Source: Lachnospira sp. UBA4285
Lineage (GTDB): Bacteria; Bacillota; Clostridia; Lachnospirales; Lachnospiraceae
Assembly (NCBI GenBank): GCA_002394965.1
Contig: DGVL01000110.1
Location: forward strand, 1 to 30,203
DNA length: 30,203 bases
Direction: 5' to 3'
This document shows, in pieces, positions 15,152 through 23,048 of the stretch. Position 1 is the stretch's first letter; the number at the start of each line of letters is the position of its first letter. Under the pieces are notes generated by a model. It made no database searches, was not told where the DNA came from, and saw only the letters and a program-made list of their open reading frames with translations. The translations under genes and the position numbers were made by a program.

Positions 15152-15988
15152 ATGATCGGAGTCATCGATGTGGGCGGAGGCACGAGGGGTGCCTTCGGAG
15201 CCGGTGTGCTGGATTACTGCATGCAGCACCAGATCAATTTCGACTACTGCGCGGGTGTTTCCGCCGGTGCCGCCAATGTATCGTCCTATGTCGCCGGGCA
15301 GGCGGGGCGCAACTACAAGTTCTATACGGATTACGGGTTCCGCCGCGAGTATATGGGCTGGTCCAACTTCCTGAAGCGCGGATATTATGTGAACCTGGAC
15401 TATATCTACAGCACCCTGAGTAATGCAGACGGCGAGTATCCTCTGGACTATGAGGCGATTGCAGCCTCCGACCGGCAGATGGTCGTGGTGGCGACGGATG
15501 CCAGGACCGGCAGGCCGCATTACTTCACAAAGGCGGACATGAAGCAGGACAACTACGGCATCGTCAAGGCGTCCTGCTGCGTTCCGGTGATCGACCGCCC
15601 GTATCCGGTGAAGGGACGCTTCTATTTTGACGGCGGGCTGTCCGATCCGATTCCTCTTCAGAAGGCCTTCGACGACGGCTGCGACAAGGTCGTTGTCATT
15701 CTGACGAAACCGCGCAATTTCTACCGCACGGACACCGCTGACCGCCGCATGGCGCTCGGACTCAGAAAGTTCCCGAAGTCCGCCGAGGATCTGCGCCAGC
15801 GCGCAAGGCTCTACAATGAGCAGCTGGATCTGTGCAAACGCTGCGAAAAAGAAGGCAGAGTCCTCATCATAGCTCCGTACTCGACAGGCCGCATGAAGAC
15901 ACTGACCCAGGATAAAGAGGCCATCAAGGACCTCTACCGCATGGGCTATCAGTCGGCGGATCCGATCGCGGAGTTCGTACAGAAATAA
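15152..15988 (+). CDS. Patatin-like phospholipase (acyl hydrolase)
   Basis: A 278-residue cytoplasmic-looking protein without signal peptide. It carries the three patatin features: an oxyanion loop DVGGGTRGAFG near the N-terminus, the nucleophile elbow GVSAG (Ser37), and the DGG motif with the catalytic aspartate (Asp160) in FYFDGGLSDPIP. It resembles bacterial YjjU/RssA-type patatins, which hydrolyse acyl esters. The in vivo substrate is unknown. It starts 11 bases after atpC with an AAAAGGG site and shares its terminator, so it is probably the eighth gene of the ATP synthase transcript. Confidence 0.9.
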   Translation: MIGVIDVGGGTRGAFGAGVLDYCMQHQINFDYCAGVSAGAANVSSYVAGQAGRNYKFYTDYGFRREYMGWSNFLKRGYYVNLDYIYSTLSNADGEYPLDYEAIAASDRQMVVVATDARTGRPHYFTKADMKQDNYGIVKASCCVPVIDRPYPVKGRFYFDGGLSDPIPLQKAFDDGCDKVVVILTKPRNFYRTDTADRRMALGLRKFPKSAEDLRQRARLYNEQLDLCKRCEKEGRVLIIAPYSTGRMKTLTQDKEAIKDLYRMGYQSADPIAEFVQK

Positions 15989-16008
15989 TGGAATAATACG
16001 ATACCGGA

Positions 16009-16053
16009 ACGGCCGGCTGCGAGAGGAAGATGCCTCTCGTGGCCGGCCGTTTT
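16009..16053. terminator. Strong, probably bidirectional terminator
   Basis: ACGGCCGGC followed by GCGAGAGG pairs with CCTCTCG and GGCCGGCCGT, giving a long G+C-rich stem (16009-16050) around a short AAGATG loop. TTTT follows on the plus strand. On the minus strand the sequence before the stem reads as an A/T-rich stretch touching the stop codon of the small convergent gene, so it may end both transcripts. Confidence 0.85.
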
Positions 16054-16318
16054 AATAACGCTGATTACTGAACTCGTGCTGGGCACTGGCGATTGCTTCC
16101 TGAGCCTGTTCTTTCATTTTTTTCGGAACATATACGTAGAATAAAACATTGAAATTGGCGCACTCGCCTAAGCCCCCTGCCATGTTGCCCCCGCGGTTGC
16201 TGATCCCCGTCGGCACCTGCCTTGTGTCATAGGGGATCTTCTCCCGCCGGAGAGCCTGCAGGACAGTACCGAAGAGAAGCGCATTCATGGTGACAAAGAC
16301 TTCTGTGTTACAGTGCAT
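16052..16318 (-). CDS. Small uncharacterised protein, DUF2007-like in outline
   Basis: I do not recognise this 88-residue protein with certainty. Its plan, a beta strand (EVFVTM), a helix (NALLFGTVLQALRREKIPY), a glycine-rich centre (GISNRGGNMAGGLGE), a second strand (NVLFYVYVP) and a C-terminal helix (KKMKEQAQEAIASAQHEF), resembles the small ferredoxin-like DUF2007 family. That comparison is inference. It has a good promoter on the minus strand and an AAGGGGGAAA ribosome binding site. Its stop overlaps the T-run of the ATP synthase terminator. The gene is single and unlinked to its neighbours in function. Confidence 0.72.
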   Translation of the reverse strand: MHCNTEVFVTMNALLFGTVLQALRREKIPYDTRQVPTGISNRGGNMAGGLGECANFNVLFYVYVPKKMKEQAQEAIASAQHEFSNQRY

Positions 16319-16407
16319 AGAGTTTCCCCCTTAACGATAAAATGACTTGGGTTACTAAAGTGCATGAATTGACAATCACGATGCGTTTTCCTGCAATTAC
16401 TATAAAA

Positions 16408-16436
16408 ATTATATAATTTAAGTGTTACAGATTCAA
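16408..16436 (-). promoter_or_regulatory. Promoter of the small DUF2007-like gene
   Basis: On the minus strand TTGAAT and a perfect TATAAT are separated by 17 bases, giving a leader of about 80 bases to the start codon at 16318. The surrounding 16340-16500 is A/T-rich and carries no other gene. Confidence 0.7.
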
Positions 16437-16492
16437 GAGAATGTCAATATATTTACACAAAAAAAACAGTCTTTGAGAGCTTGAATTTTGAG

Positions 16493-16520
16493 TTGACATT
16501 TCATTATCTTAGTGTACTAT
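16493..16520 (+). promoter_or_regulatory. Promoter of the GntR/ABC operon
   Basis: A perfect TTGACA (16493-16498) and TACTAT (16515-16520) are spaced by 16 bases. The -10 element lies inside the left arm of the operator at 16510-16535. Confidence 0.75.
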
Positions 16521-16535
16521 ATAGATAGTTCACTA
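16510..16535. promoter_or_regulatory. YtrA-type operator overlapping the promoter
   Basis: TAGTGTACTAT (16510-16520) and ATAGTTCACTA (16525-16535) are inverted repeats matching at 10 of 11 positions around a 4-base centre. The site covers the -10 element and the predicted transcription start. It is the expected place and form for autorepression by the GntR-family protein encoded 25 bases downstream. Confidence 0.75.
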
Positions 16536-16559
16536 ATACGGCATGAGAAAGGAGCCGAT

Positions 16560-16967
16560 ATGCAGTTTGACGCTTCCCTGCCGATTTATCAGCAGGTTGT
16601 GACAGATATTAAAAGAGAAATTGCCTCCGGGACGGTACATCCCGGGGACAAGCTTCCGTCCTGCCGGGATCTGGCGGTCCGTTACCGGATCAATCCGAAC
16701 ACGGCCGCGAGGGTCTATCAGGTGCTTGAGGCGCAGGGGGTGGCGGAAACCCGCCGCGGCATGGGGACCTATGTGCGCGATGATCCGCAGCTCAAAGGCA
16801 CGATGCTTCGCGAGATGGCAGACGGATACACCGCGCAGTATGTCCGGGAGATGAGGGGACTGGGATTTGAAAGGAAGGAACTCCTGAAAATCCTCGCTGC
16901 CTGGGACGGACCGGAAGAACAGACAAAAGAAGATACAGGAAACGGAAAGGGAAAAACAGATGCTTGA
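16560..16967 (+). CDS. GntR family transcriptional regulator, YtrA subfamily
   Basis: A 135-residue repressor with an N-terminal winged helix (residues ~5-75: PIYQQVVTDIKREIASGTVHPGDKLPS, then NPNTAARVYQVLEAQG and the wing RRGMGTYV). Its C-terminal region is short and helical in place of a large ligand domain, the YtrA arrangement. YtrA proteins repress their own ABC transporter operon, often induced by cell-envelope stress. The ATG at 16560 has AAAGGAG upstream; an earlier in-frame start would lie in the operator. It overlaps the ATPase gene by eight bases. Confidence 0.93.
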   Translation: MQFDASLPIYQQVVTDIKREIASGTVHPGDKLPSCRDLAVRYRINPNTAARVYQVLEAQGVAETRRGMGTYVRDDPQLKGTMLREMADGYTAQYVREMRGLGFERKELLKILAAWDGPEEQTKEDTGNGKGKTDA

Positions 16968-17646
16968 GACAAAAAATCTGGTAAAAAAATTCGGCTCCAA
17001 AACAGCTGTCGATGATATTTCATTTGCCGTCGAGCCGGGGAAAACGTACCTGCTCCTCGGGCCGAACGGCAGCGGCAAGACGACCTGGATGAAGATCGCC
17101 GCGACACTCACGAAGCCAACCTCCGGAGATGTGTACTTGGACGGAGAGCCGGTCGGCATTAATAGCCGGAAAAAGATCTCCTACATGCCGACGGAGTCCT
17201 ACTTTTACAACTGGATGCGGGTCGCGGATGTCGGCACGTATTACAGGGATTTCTTCGAGGATTTTGACACGGAAAAGTTTAAGGAAATGCTGGCCAGGCT
17301 TGATCTGGCGCCGGACGCGCGCGTGCGGGATCTGTCCTCGGGAATGAACGCGAAGCTGCGCCTGGCGGCGTCGATGTCGCGTTACGCGTCGGTCTATCTT
17401 CTTGACGAGCCGCTTAACGGCATTGATCTGGTGGCAAGGGATCAGGTACTGGATGCCGTGATCGGCGCGATGACGCCGGATGCGGCCATTGTGATCTCGA
17501 GCCACCTGGTGGAAGAGGTGGAGTCCATCGCGAGCACGGCGGTTTTCATCCGGCACGGGAAAATCCTGGAGATCCGGGACACCGAAGATCTCAGAGATCA
17601 GGCAGGACTGTCGCTTGCGGACCGCTACCGGCAGCTGATGCAGTGA
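16960..17646 (+). CDS. ABC transporter ATP-binding protein
   Basis: A 228-residue ATPase. Walker A is GPNGSGKT (34-41), Walker B is VYLLDEPLNGID (DE at 149-150) and the switch histidine is H182 in ISSHLVEE. The signature is a degenerate LSSGM (125-129) and the Q-loop position reads YMPTES with no glutamine, both common in the YtrB/BcrA-like group. It should energise the membrane protein encoded next. Substrate is unknown; envelope-stress or peptide export is the usual proposal for this family. Confidence 0.94.
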   Translation: MLETKNLVKKFGSKTAVDDISFAVEPGKTYLLLGPNGSGKTTWMKIAATLTKPTSGDVYLDGEPVGINSRKKISYMPTESYFYNWMRVADVGTYYRDFFEDFDTEKFKEMLARLDLAPDARVRDLSSGMNAKLRLAASMSRYASVYLLDEPLNGIDLVARDQVLDAVIGAMTPDAAIVISSHLVEEVESIASTAVFIRHGKILEIRDTEDLRDQAGLSLADRYRQLMQ

Positions 17647-17671
17647 ACGAGTAAAAGGAATGAGGTATTCT

Positions 17672-18415
17672 ATGAGAGAACTGTTAAAATATGAATTCCG
17701 GAAGACCCGGTTTTTAAATCTGGTAATTCTCATCATCGCGGCAGCCGGAGAAGGTGCGTTTCTTCTGGGAACTATACTTCGGGCGGAAAATGTCCTTCTG
17801 ACCGGATGTATGATCCTGCTCTGCTCTTCGGCAGCGGGAATTCTCCTGGCCCCATCTCAGAGCGCGGATCTTTTGTACCGGGAACTCAACACGAAGCAGA
17901 GTTACATGCTGTTTCTGACGCCGAGAAGCCCGAAGAGCATTCTCGGCGCCAAGATTCTCACAGCCATCATCTGGCTGATTGTGCAGGGAGCGGTTACGGG
18001 ACTTTTCGCCTGCGTGGACGCAGGTGTCATCTACCGTGCTTCCGGATCCACAGAGGGACTGCTGAGCGCTCTTTTGTCTTCACTTGGCGACAGCGGTTTT
18101 TCCATGCCGGACCTTGCCCTTAAGGCGGCAGAGATCATCGGCACGGCGTACGGCTTTGTCCTTCTGGTTCTCATGGAACTTTACTTTGCGGAGATTGTGC
18201 AGTCGACCGTTCTGAACGGACGGAAAGGCGGCGGTTGGTTTGCACTTCTGATATTTATCATTCTTTTCGCCGCGTTTATCAGCCTCAGCGGGCATGTCGC
18301 GGCGGCGGTGCCCGAAGCGCTTCAGTTTGCAGCTTTCATCTGTATGGACGCAGCCTGTATCGTGATCTTTTTCCTTCTCGGAAGTTACCTGATGGAGAAG
18401 AAGCTGAGCGTTTAA
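17672..18415 (+). CDS. ABC transporter membrane protein (permease)
   Basis: A 247-residue hydrophobic protein with roughly six membrane segments: two near the N-terminus (LVILIIAAAGEGAFLLG and the stretch after it), two central, and two at the C-terminus (FALLIFIILFAAFISL and AFICMDAACIVIFFLLGSYL). The start at 17672 is preferred because GAATGAGG lies six bases upstream; the ATG at 17660 has no room for a ribosome binding site. It resembles the ABC-2 type permeases in YtrA operons. It is the last gene of the operon. No clear terminator is seen in 18416-18473. Confidence 0.85.
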   Translation: MRELLKYEFRKTRFLNLVILIIAAAGEGAFLLGTILRAENVLLTGCMILLCSSAAGILLAPSQSADLLYRELNTKQSYMLFLTPRSPKSILGAKILTAIIWLIVQGAVTGLFACVDAGVIYRASGSTEGLLSALLSSLGDSGFSMPDLALKAAEIIGTAYGFVLLVLMELYFAEIVQSTVLNGRKGGGWFALLIFIILFAAFISLSGHVAAAVPEALQFAAFICMDAACIVIFFLLGSYLMEKKLSV

Positions 18416-18473
18416 GCCTTTCCAGGGATATGTACCGCCTCGTAAAATCTGACAGCCTCCCGCAAACCGGATA

Positions 18474-18502
18474 TTTACCATGGCGAGCTTTTTTGCTATA
18501 GT
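18474..18502 (+). promoter_or_regulatory. Promoter of ptsI
   Basis: TTTACC and TATAGT are separated by 17 bases, about 37 bases ahead of the start codon. The GGGAGG ribosome binding site lies at 18524-18529. Confidence 0.6.
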
Positions 18503-18538
18503 TTATATAGAGATTCAGCTCGTGGGAGGCAGCCGCAT

Positions 18539-20176
18539 ATGATGAGACTGAAGGGGAAGAGCGTCTTCAATGACGTCTGCATCGGGAAGATTCATTTCTA
18601 CCGCAGAGCCAGAAGCGTGATCAAACGGTATCATGTGGACGATACTAAGGCCGAGGTGGAGCGCTTTCACGGAGCCCAGGCGGAAGGCCTGCGGCAGCTT
18701 CAGGAGCTTCACGAAAAGGCGTTGAAGTCGGTGGGCGAGGCGGACGCGGCGATCTTCGAAGTGCATCAGATGATGATGGAGGACCAGGATTACACAGAGT
18801 CTGTGGAAAATATCATCCGCACCCAGGAGATCAACGCCGAGTACGCGATCGGCACGACGGCGGACAATTTCTCGTCGATGTTCCTGGCCATGGATGACGA
18901 GTACATGCGGGGCCGCGCGGCGGACGTGAAGGACATCTCGGACCGGCTCGTGCGGATCCTGAGCGGCGCCGGGAAGGACAATGAACTGGCTGACGACCGC
19001 TATATCATCGCGGCTGACGACCTGGCGCCGTCAGAGACGGTGCAGCTGGACAAGAGCAAGGTCATGGGCTTTATCCTGCAGCAGGGGTCGTCCAGTTCGC
19101 ACACCGCCATTCTGGCGCGCAGCATGGGCATCCCGGCGGTCATCGGACTCGGCGCGGGCCTGACAGAAGAAGCGGACGGGAAGACTGCCATCGTGGACGG
19201 CGCGTCCGGTGAGGTCATCATCGACCCGGACGAAGAGACGCTGGAGAAGTACAGAAAAATCAAGCAGGGATACGATGAGCGCAAGGCGCTTCTGGCACAG
19301 CTAAAAGGGCGCGAGAGCGTGACAGCTGACGGGCAGAAGATCAAGATCTTCGCCAACATCGGAAGCCCGGCCGATGTCGCGAAAGTCCTGGAGAATGACG
19401 CCGAGGGCATCGGACTTTTCCGCAGCGAGTTCCTGTACCTGCAGAGTGAGGATTTCCCCAGTGAGGAGACGCAGTTTGCGGCGTACAAGCAGGTTGCGGA
19501 GAATATGGCCGGCAAGAAGGTCATCATCCGCACACTTGACATCGGCGCGGACAAGCAGTGCGCGTACTTTGGCCTTGAGCACGAGGAGAACCCGGCGCTC
19601 GGCTACCGGGCGATCCGCATCTGCCTGACAAGGCCTGAGATTTTCAGGACGCAGCTGCGGGCTTTGTACCGGGCGGCGATGTATGGTAACATTTCTATCA
19701 TGTTCCCGATGATCATATCGGTCGCAGAAGTCAGAAAGATCCGGCAGATCTGCGAGGAAGTGAAGGCGTCGCTCAAGGCTGACGGCATCCCCTACAAGCC
19801 TGACGTGGAGCTCGGCATCATGATCGAGACGCCGGCAGCGGCTTTAATTGCCGGCGATCTGGCACAGGAAGTCGACTTCTTCAGCGTCGGAACCAATGAT
19901 CTGACGCAGTACACGCTGGCGATCGACCGGGTGAACCGCAAGCTGGACCCGTTCCTGGATACGCATCATCCGGCCGTCCTGAAGCTCATTAAGATGGCGG
20001 CGGACAGCGCCCACAAGTACGGCAAGTGGATCGGCATCTGCGGCGAGCTGGGGGCGGATCCGCAGCTGACCAGGACATTCCTGAAGATGGGAATCGACGA
20101 GCTTTCCGTATCGCCCAGTCTGGTTCTGAAGCTGCGGGATCAGGTGATTCGGACCGACATGAGTAAGCAACCGTAA
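18539..20176 (+). CDS. ptsI: Phosphoenolpyruvate-protein phosphotransferase (PTS enzyme I)
   Basis: Transfers phosphate from PEP to HPr, the first step of all PTS sugar uptake. The cytoplasmic protein of 545 residues is slightly short of the usual ~570. The phospho-accepting histidine is H188 in GSSSSHTAILARSMGIPA. The PEP-binding C-terminal barrel shows GIGLFRSEFLY, the arginine-rich LDIGADKQ region, GTNDLTQYTLAIDR, and the active-site cysteine in GICGELGADP. ptsH (HPr) is not adjacent, unlike in Bacillus. The SPFH gene follows 26 bases later in the same direction. Confidence 0.96.
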   Translation: MMRLKGKSVFNDVCIGKIHFYRRARSVIKRYHVDDTKAEVERFHGAQAEGLRQLQELHEKALKSVGEADAAIFEVHQMMMEDQDYTESVENIIRTQEINAEYAIGTTADNFSSMFLAMDDEYMRGRAADVKDISDRLVRILSGAGKDNELADDRYIIAADDLAPSETVQLDKSKVMGFILQQGSSSSHTAILARSMGIPAVIGLGAGLTEEADGKTAIVDGASGEVIIDPDEETLEKYRKIKQGYDERKALLAQLKGRESVTADGQKIKIFANIGSPADVAKVLENDAEGIGLFRSEFLYLQSEDFPSEETQFAAYKQVAENMAGKKVIIRTLDIGADKQCAYFGLEHEENPALGYRAIRICLTRPEIFRTQLRALYRAAMYGNISIMFPMIISVAEVRKIRQICEEVKASLKADGIPYKPDVELGIMIETPAAALIAGDLAQEVDFFSVGTNDLTQYTLAIDRVNRKLDPFLDTHHPAVLKLIKMAADSAHKYGKWIGICGELGADPQLTRTFLKMGIDELSVSPSLVLKLRDQVIRTDMSKQP

Positions 20177-20202
20177 AGCCCTTGCAAGGGGGGAGGAAAA
20201 CT

Positions 20203-21282
20203 ATGGGACTGGTAATACTGGCAATTATCATTGTCTTTGTGCTGATCCTGGTCTTCACGAATATCCGGATCGTGCCGCAGGCGCATGCATTTGTCATCGA
20301 GCGACTGGGAAAGTACAAGACGACCTGGAATGCGGGGCTTCACATCAAGACCCCGTTCATCGAGCGGATCGTGCGCACGGTGTCGCTGAAGGAGCAGGTG
20401 CTGGATTTCCCGCCGCAGCCTGTCATCACGAAGGACAATGTGACGATGCAGATCGACTCGGTTGTGTTCATGAAGGTCTTTGACCCGAAGCTCTACACCT
20501 ACGGGGTCGAGAATCCGATGGCCGGCCTGCAGAATCTGTCGGCGACGACGCTGCGCTCGATCATCGGCGATATGGAGCTGGATCAGACGCTCACGTCGCG
20601 CGAGTCCATCAACGCCAGGATGCAGCAGGTTCTGGATCAGGCGACGGACGCGTGGGGCATCAAGGTGACCCGCGTTGAGATCAAGAATATTCAGCCTCCG
20701 AAGGAGATCGAGGAGGTCATGACCAAGCAGATGCGCGCCGAGCGCGAGAGGCGCCAGACGGTCCTGGAGGCGCAGGCGCACCAGGAGGCGGTCGTTTCCA
20801 GAGCAGAAGGCGACAAGCGCGCCAAGATCCTGGCCGCGGAGGCGGAGCGTGACGCGCAGGTGGCGCTGGCAGAAGGCCGTGCGAAGTCGATTCAGCTTGT
20901 CTACGAGGCGGAGGCGGACGGTATCAAAATGCTCAATGCCGCCGAAATCTCCGACGGCGTCCTGAAGTACAAGGGAATTCAGGCCCTGAAGGATGTTGCG
21001 GACGGCCGGTCCACGAAGATCTTCATGCCGTCCGACATCACCAAGGTGGTGGAGACGCTGGGGGTTGCCGGCGAGGCAATGGGAATCGGCGACGCGATAA
21101 AGCCGGATGACAGACCGCGCAAAAAGCCGGTGCCCAAAGCGGATCCCTGCATCGGCCCGGAGACAAGCCGCGGAGGCGTAGCTGCCGCGATGACAAGCGA
21201 GGCGATCAACATGGATGTGTCCGATCCGAAAGCGCTTGACAGAGACTATACGCCGAAGAACGAACAAGATATCGGGGAATGA
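20203..21282 (+). CDS. SPFH/band 7 (stomatin-like, QmcA type) membrane protein
   Basis: A 359-residue protein with an N-terminal membrane helix (residues ~2-20), then the SPFH domain (VPQAHAFVIERLGKYKTTWNAGLHIKTPF... through VTRVEIKNIQPP), then an Ala/Glu-rich coiled coil (ERERRQTVLEAQAHQEAVVSRAEGDKRAKILAAEAERDAQ). The family forms large oligomeric cages at the membrane and affects protease activity or membrane order. No NfeD partner gene is next to it. The C-terminal ~60 residues are polar and look disordered. A GGGGGAGG site precedes the ATG; the site partly overlaps a 12-base palindrome CCCTTGCAAGGG (20179-20190). Confidence 0.93.
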   Translation: MGLVILAIIIVFVLILVFTNIRIVPQAHAFVIERLGKYKTTWNAGLHIKTPFIERIVRTVSLKEQVLDFPPQPVITKDNVTMQIDSVVFMKVFDPKLYTYGVENPMAGLQNLSATTLRSIIGDMELDQTLTSRESINARMQQVLDQATDAWGIKVTRVEIKNIQPPKEIEEVMTKQMRAERERRQTVLEAQAHQEAVVSRAEGDKRAKILAAEAERDAQVALAEGRAKSIQLVYEAEADGIKMLNAAEISDGVLKYKGIQALKDVADGRSTKIFMPSDITKVVETLGVAGEAMGIGDAIKPDDRPRKKPVPKADPCIGPETSRGGVAAAMTSEAINMDVSDPKALDRDYTPKNEQDIGE

Positions 21283-21304
21283 TACTGGTAATCCGGAATA
21301 GACG

Positions 21305-21343
21305 GGCCGGAGAGGGCAGATGCCTTCCCCGGCCTCTTTGCTT
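21305..21343 (+). terminator. Probable intrinsic terminator of the ptsI-SPFH unit
   Basis: GGCCGG (21305-21310) through GGC pairs with GCC through CCGGCC (21329-21334), a 13-position stem with one mismatch, one G-T pair and an AGAT loop. An imperfect T-rich tail TCTTTGCTT follows. Confidence 0.6.
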
Positions 21344-21346
21344 GTG

Positions 21347-21364
21347 GTGCGCCCGGCGGCGCAC
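21347..21364. other. Short perfect hairpin in the SPFH-csoR intergenic region
   Basis: GTGCGCC and GGCGCAC pair over seven positions around CGGC. It follows the terminator above and precedes the metal-sensor gene by 70 bases. It shares the core GGTGCGCCCGGC with the stem-loop at 8958-8986, so the two may be copies of a small dispersed repeat. Confidence 0.45.
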
Positions 21365-21434
21365 GTTTCTAACCGGTGATAGTCCGGAATCCACCCGGAC
21401 GGTGAGAAGGGATTTTACGAGGAAGGGATTTACC

Positions 21435-21758
21435 ATGCAGGAAGAGCACACACACGAAGGAAAAGAACACGCGCACACAGATCACGCCCACACGCATGAT
21501 CCGGAAGTGATCCGGAAGATCTCCCTGCGCCTTGCGAAGGCCGAGGGACATCTTCACTCGGTCCGCGGAATGCTGGACTCCGGCAGAGACTGCTCGGAAG
21601 TCCTCCTGCAGCTTTCGGCTGTGCGGGCGGCGGTGGACAACGCGGGCAAAGAATTGCTCAAGGAACATATATCCCACTGCATCGTGGACGCCATCCGCGA
21701 GAATGACCGCCATGAACTTGATGAGCTCAACAAGGCAATCGATCAGTTCATGAAGTGA
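21435..21758 (+). CDS. CsoR/RcnR-family metal-sensing transcriptional repressor
   Basis: A 107-residue all-helical DNA-binding protein (DUF156). The conserved metal site of CsoR is present: Cys53 in SGRDCSEVL, then His78 and Cys82 in EHISHC, the Cys-His-Cys triad that binds Cu(I) in CsoR. Before the helical core is an unusual histidine-rich tail, HTHEGKEHAHTDHAHTHD (residues 5-22), seen in some Ni/Co/Zn-sensing relatives such as InrS. The metal cannot be fixed from sequence. The start at 21435 has GGAAGGG just upstream. Its stop lies one base from that of the convergent CDF exporter gene. Confidence 0.9.
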   Translation: MQEEHTHEGKEHAHTDHAHTHDPEVIRKISLRLAKAEGHLHSVRGMLDSGRDCSEVLLQLSAVRAAVDNAGKELLKEHISHCIVDAIRENDRHELDELNKAIDQFMK

Positions 21759-21759
21759 T

Positions 21760-22905
21760 TTACCGCACGCTGAAAGGATCGATGCGGATCACCAGCTCCA
21801 CGCCCGGAAGCCGGCTGGCGATTACCCGTTTCAGTTTCTCCCGGAGCTGTGCCGGAGGAGTCTGGTTGGCGGGGGAGGGCACGACGTCAAAGGTGAGAGT
21901 CTGCTTTCCATCTGCCTCCTGAATCTCGAAATCGTGCATCGTCATTCCGGGATCGACGATGACCAGAAGATTTCGAATGAGCCGCTCCGTCTCATCGTTC
22001 TTCGCGTCGCCGATGCGCACCGGGTCCGCGTGGATCGTCGTCTCCACGCCCGTCACGCTCTCGACCCGGCGCTCCGCCTCATTTACAATCAGATGCGATT
22101 CCCGGAAGGACAGACTGTCCGGGAGTTCCGCGTCCATCGTGGCGAATTCCCTGCCCGGGCCGTAATCGTGGATGACCAGATCGTGAACTCCCAGGATCTT
22201 CTGATCTTCCATGACGGAGGAAAGAATGGCGTGGACCAGCTCGTCAGACGGCCGGCCGCCCAGCAGCGGCCTTGCGGTTTCCATCAGCTCCTTCCAGCCG
22301 GACCAGAGGATGAAGGCGGACACGATGAGGCTCGCCCAGGAATCAATGTCGATGCCGGCAGTCGCGTTTAAAATAGCGGACAGCAGGACCACTCCGGTCA
22401 CGGCGCAGTCTGACAGAGAGTCTGCCGCCGCTGCTTCCACCGCCGTGCTGCCGAGTTTCCTGCCGGTGCTGCGGTAGAAGTGCGACATCCAGAACTTGAC
22501 AGCGATGGACACGGCAAGCACGGCAAAGGACATGGCCGATATGTCCGGCGCCTCCGATCCCGTCAGAATGTCAGAGATGGAGGAGCGCAGCAGATCAAAT
22601 CCGGCCAGCAGTATGATGACGGAGATCAGAAGCCCCGTGATGTACTCGAAGCGGCCGTGCCCCAGAGGATGTTCCTCATCAGCCGGCTTCATGGCGAGGC
22701 GGAAGCCGTAAATCGTGAGCAGGGACGATCCGGCATCGGTCAGGTTGTTGACGGCGTCCGACACAATCGACATGGAGTGGGACAAAAGCCCCGCGGTGAG
22801 CTTAAAAAGAAACAGCATGCAGTTGAACGCTATGCCGGTCATTCCGGCTTTCTGCCCCAGCCTGGCGCGCTGTTGTTTTTCGTTTTTAAAATCCGATTCA
22901 GACAT
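21760..22905 (-). CDS. Cation diffusion facilitator (CDF) family metal exporter
   Basis: A 381-residue transporter with six membrane helices and a long cytoplasmic C-terminal region. The second helix carries SDAVNNLTDAGSS and the fifth AAAADSLSDCAVT. The DxxxD in helix five, in place of HxxxD typical of zinc exporters, points to Mn2+ or Fe2+ export; this is inference. The C-terminal part contains the usual metallochaperone-like fold (HDLVIHDYGPGREFATMDAEL) and then an extra ~80 residues. The ATG at 22905 has GGAGGG seven bases upstream; the frame stays open much further upstream but without a start signal. It is convergent with the metal sensor gene. Confidence 0.92.
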   Translation of the reverse strand: MSESDFKNEKQQRARLGQKAGMTGIAFNCMLFLFKLTAGLLSHSMSIVSDAVNNLTDAGSSLLTIYGFRLAMKPADEEHPLGHGRFEYITGLLISVIILLAGFDLLRSSISDILTGSEAPDISAMSFAVLAVSIAVKFWMSHFYRSTGRKLGSTAVEAAAADSLSDCAVTGVVLLSAILNATAGIDIDSWASLIVSAFILWSGWKELMETARPLLGGRPSDELVHAILSSVMEDQKILGVHDLVIHDYGPGREFATMDAELPDSLSFRESHLIVNEAERRVESVTGVETTIHADPVRIGDAKNDETERLIRNLLVIVDPGMTMHDFEIQEADGKQTLTFDVVPSPANQTPPAQLREKLKRVIASRLPGVELVIRIDPFSVR

Positions 22906-22986
22906 TAAAATCCCTCCGATGCTGACAGATGCGCCTGAAAGATGCAGGATGCCGGAAACGCTGCCGCGCCCCGGCATGAGTACCCT

Positions 22987-22995
22987 ATTATAGCA
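22987..22995 (-). promoter_or_regulatory. Extended -10 promoter of the CDF gene
   Basis: The minus strand reads TGCTATAAT, a perfect extended -10 element, about 82 bases before the start codon. No clear -35 hexamer is present, as is common for extended -10 promoters. The serine-hydrolase promoter on the other strand has the same nine bases. Confidence 0.6.
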
Positions 22996-23048
22996 TTTCC
23001 ATGCGGTGTGCGTCCTGAAGGATCTGTTTTTTATTCGCCCCGGGAGCG

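Noticed and set aside
20179..20190. Palindrome CCCTTGCAAGGG as a regulator site for the SPFH gene
   Set aside because: A single short palindrome beside the ribosome binding site in a 26-base gap; no further support.
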